Below the pieces are notes generated by a model that made no database searches, had not been told where the DNA came from, and worked only from the letters and a program-made list of their open reading frames with translations. Below, piece after piece: positions 63,709 through 64,000 of a stretch of DNA of 64,000 nucleotides. Where the stretch lies: positions 613,501-677,500 of the forward strand of contig NC_135040.1 in NCBI RefSeq assembly GCF_051020975.1, read 5' to 3'. Positions within the stretch are counted from its first letter, which is position 1; the number at the start of each line of letters is the position of its first letter. The position numbers and the translations under genes are program-made. This DNA comes from Osmia lignaria lignaria. Taxonomy: Eukaryota; Arthropoda; Insecta; Hymenoptera; Megachilidae.

Positions 63709-63792
63709 GTAAGTAAAGTGAAAAATTCAATACAAATATATAATTATAAACATTTTGAAAAGACTTATTAGTAATTTATTAAATACATTTCA

Positions 63793-64000
63793 TTACATTA
63801 TTTTGTCCTGTTGCCACAGCACTGAGCCCACAAGTGAATTAAAAAAGTTTTTTAAAATTTCCCTCGTTCCAAACGCTTCACTCTGTGCATTTCCACATTG
63901 TCTCTGTAGGTTATTTACATGATTTGTTTCAATATATTCTAAATTTATATCTCGACTATTTCTAATGATGTTATGGAGGATGCATGTTGTTAAAATAATT
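63793..64000 (-). CDS. Harbinger transposase, copy B, C-terminal end (cut by window)
   Basis: Minus strand from the window edge: IILTTCILHNIIRNSRDINL, ETNHVNNLQRQ, to SVLWQQDKIM and a stop at 63793-63795. It is nearly identical to the end of copy A. It lies in the same position relative to MADF exon 2 as in copy A, so the interleaved order is conserved. Confidence 0.88.
   Translation of the reverse strand, partial: IILTTCILHNIIRNSRDINLEYIETNHVNNLQRQCGNAQSEAFGTREILKNFFNSLVGSVLWQQDKIM

Overview
The window looks like AT-rich, transposon-dense nuclear DNA of an insect, most likely a hymenopteran and possibly an ant. The evidence is spliced genes with GT..AG introns, short interstitial TTAGG-type tracts, and the mix of mobile elements: Tc1, mariner, pogo, piggyBac, hAT, PIF/Harbinger and Helitron DNA elements, jockey-like LINEs and a Ty3/gypsy element. 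The organism call is inference. I found no convincing host gene, rRNA, CRISPR or prokaryotic feature. Nearly every stretch that could be read is an element, a relic of one, or an element inserted into another.

Layout. 0-6.8 kb: a CENPB/DDE transposase fragment, two Tc1-like relics, a 5' LINE fragment (endonuclease part) and a 956-bp pogo-type MITE. 6.8-9.3 kb: non-coding, LTR-like DNA with repeated RNA-like hairpin modules. 9.3-15.8 kb: MITEs, a 2.8-kb TIR element holding a hairpin array and a hAT MITE with a perfect 8-bp target duplication, and a perfect 71-bp-arm palindrome. 15.8-17.3 kb: relic of a repetitive Cys/His-rich arthropod protein family. 17.9-20.2 kb: a pogo/IS630-like transposon copy split by a 1,027-bp solo LTR. 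24.6-27.7 kb: a fold-back MITE and a piggyBac pseudogene split by a small Helitron. 27.9-31.3 kb: a deleted gypsy element. 31.3-32.9 kb: a 1.5-kb fold-back element with an 8-bp target duplication. 33.2-36.4 kb: a decayed jockey-like LINE. 36.7-39.2 kb: hAT and mariner relics. 39.4-41.6 kb: more hairpin-rich non-coding DNA. 44-46.3 kb: further copies of the MITE families. 46.3-53.9 kb: a pogo-like transposon with an intact 565-residue transposase and an inverted partial copy, the latter split by a nearly intact 4.5-kb LINE. 54-58.2 kb: more MITEs and repeats. 58.2-64 kb: a PIF/Harbinger cluster.

Most interesting parts. (1) At 60.28-62.63 kb the Harbinger transposase (plus strand) and its MADF/Myb-like partner (minus strand) are interdigitated: an exon of each lies in an intron of the other. 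A second head-to-head copy keeps the same order. The transposase reads intact with D159, D249 and E288; the partner frame carries two stops. (2) LTR-like regions repeatedly carry arrays of stem-loops whose stems differ in sequence but keep pairing, with conserved loops. (3) The pogo-like transposase has DDD spacing of 40 residues, a C-terminal Cys/His cluster, and a tRNA-like Pol III promoter sequence near the element end. A LINE inserted exactly into that tRNA-like part. (4) Two MITE families repeat terminal-type sequences internally, which suggests arrays of transposase-binding sites.
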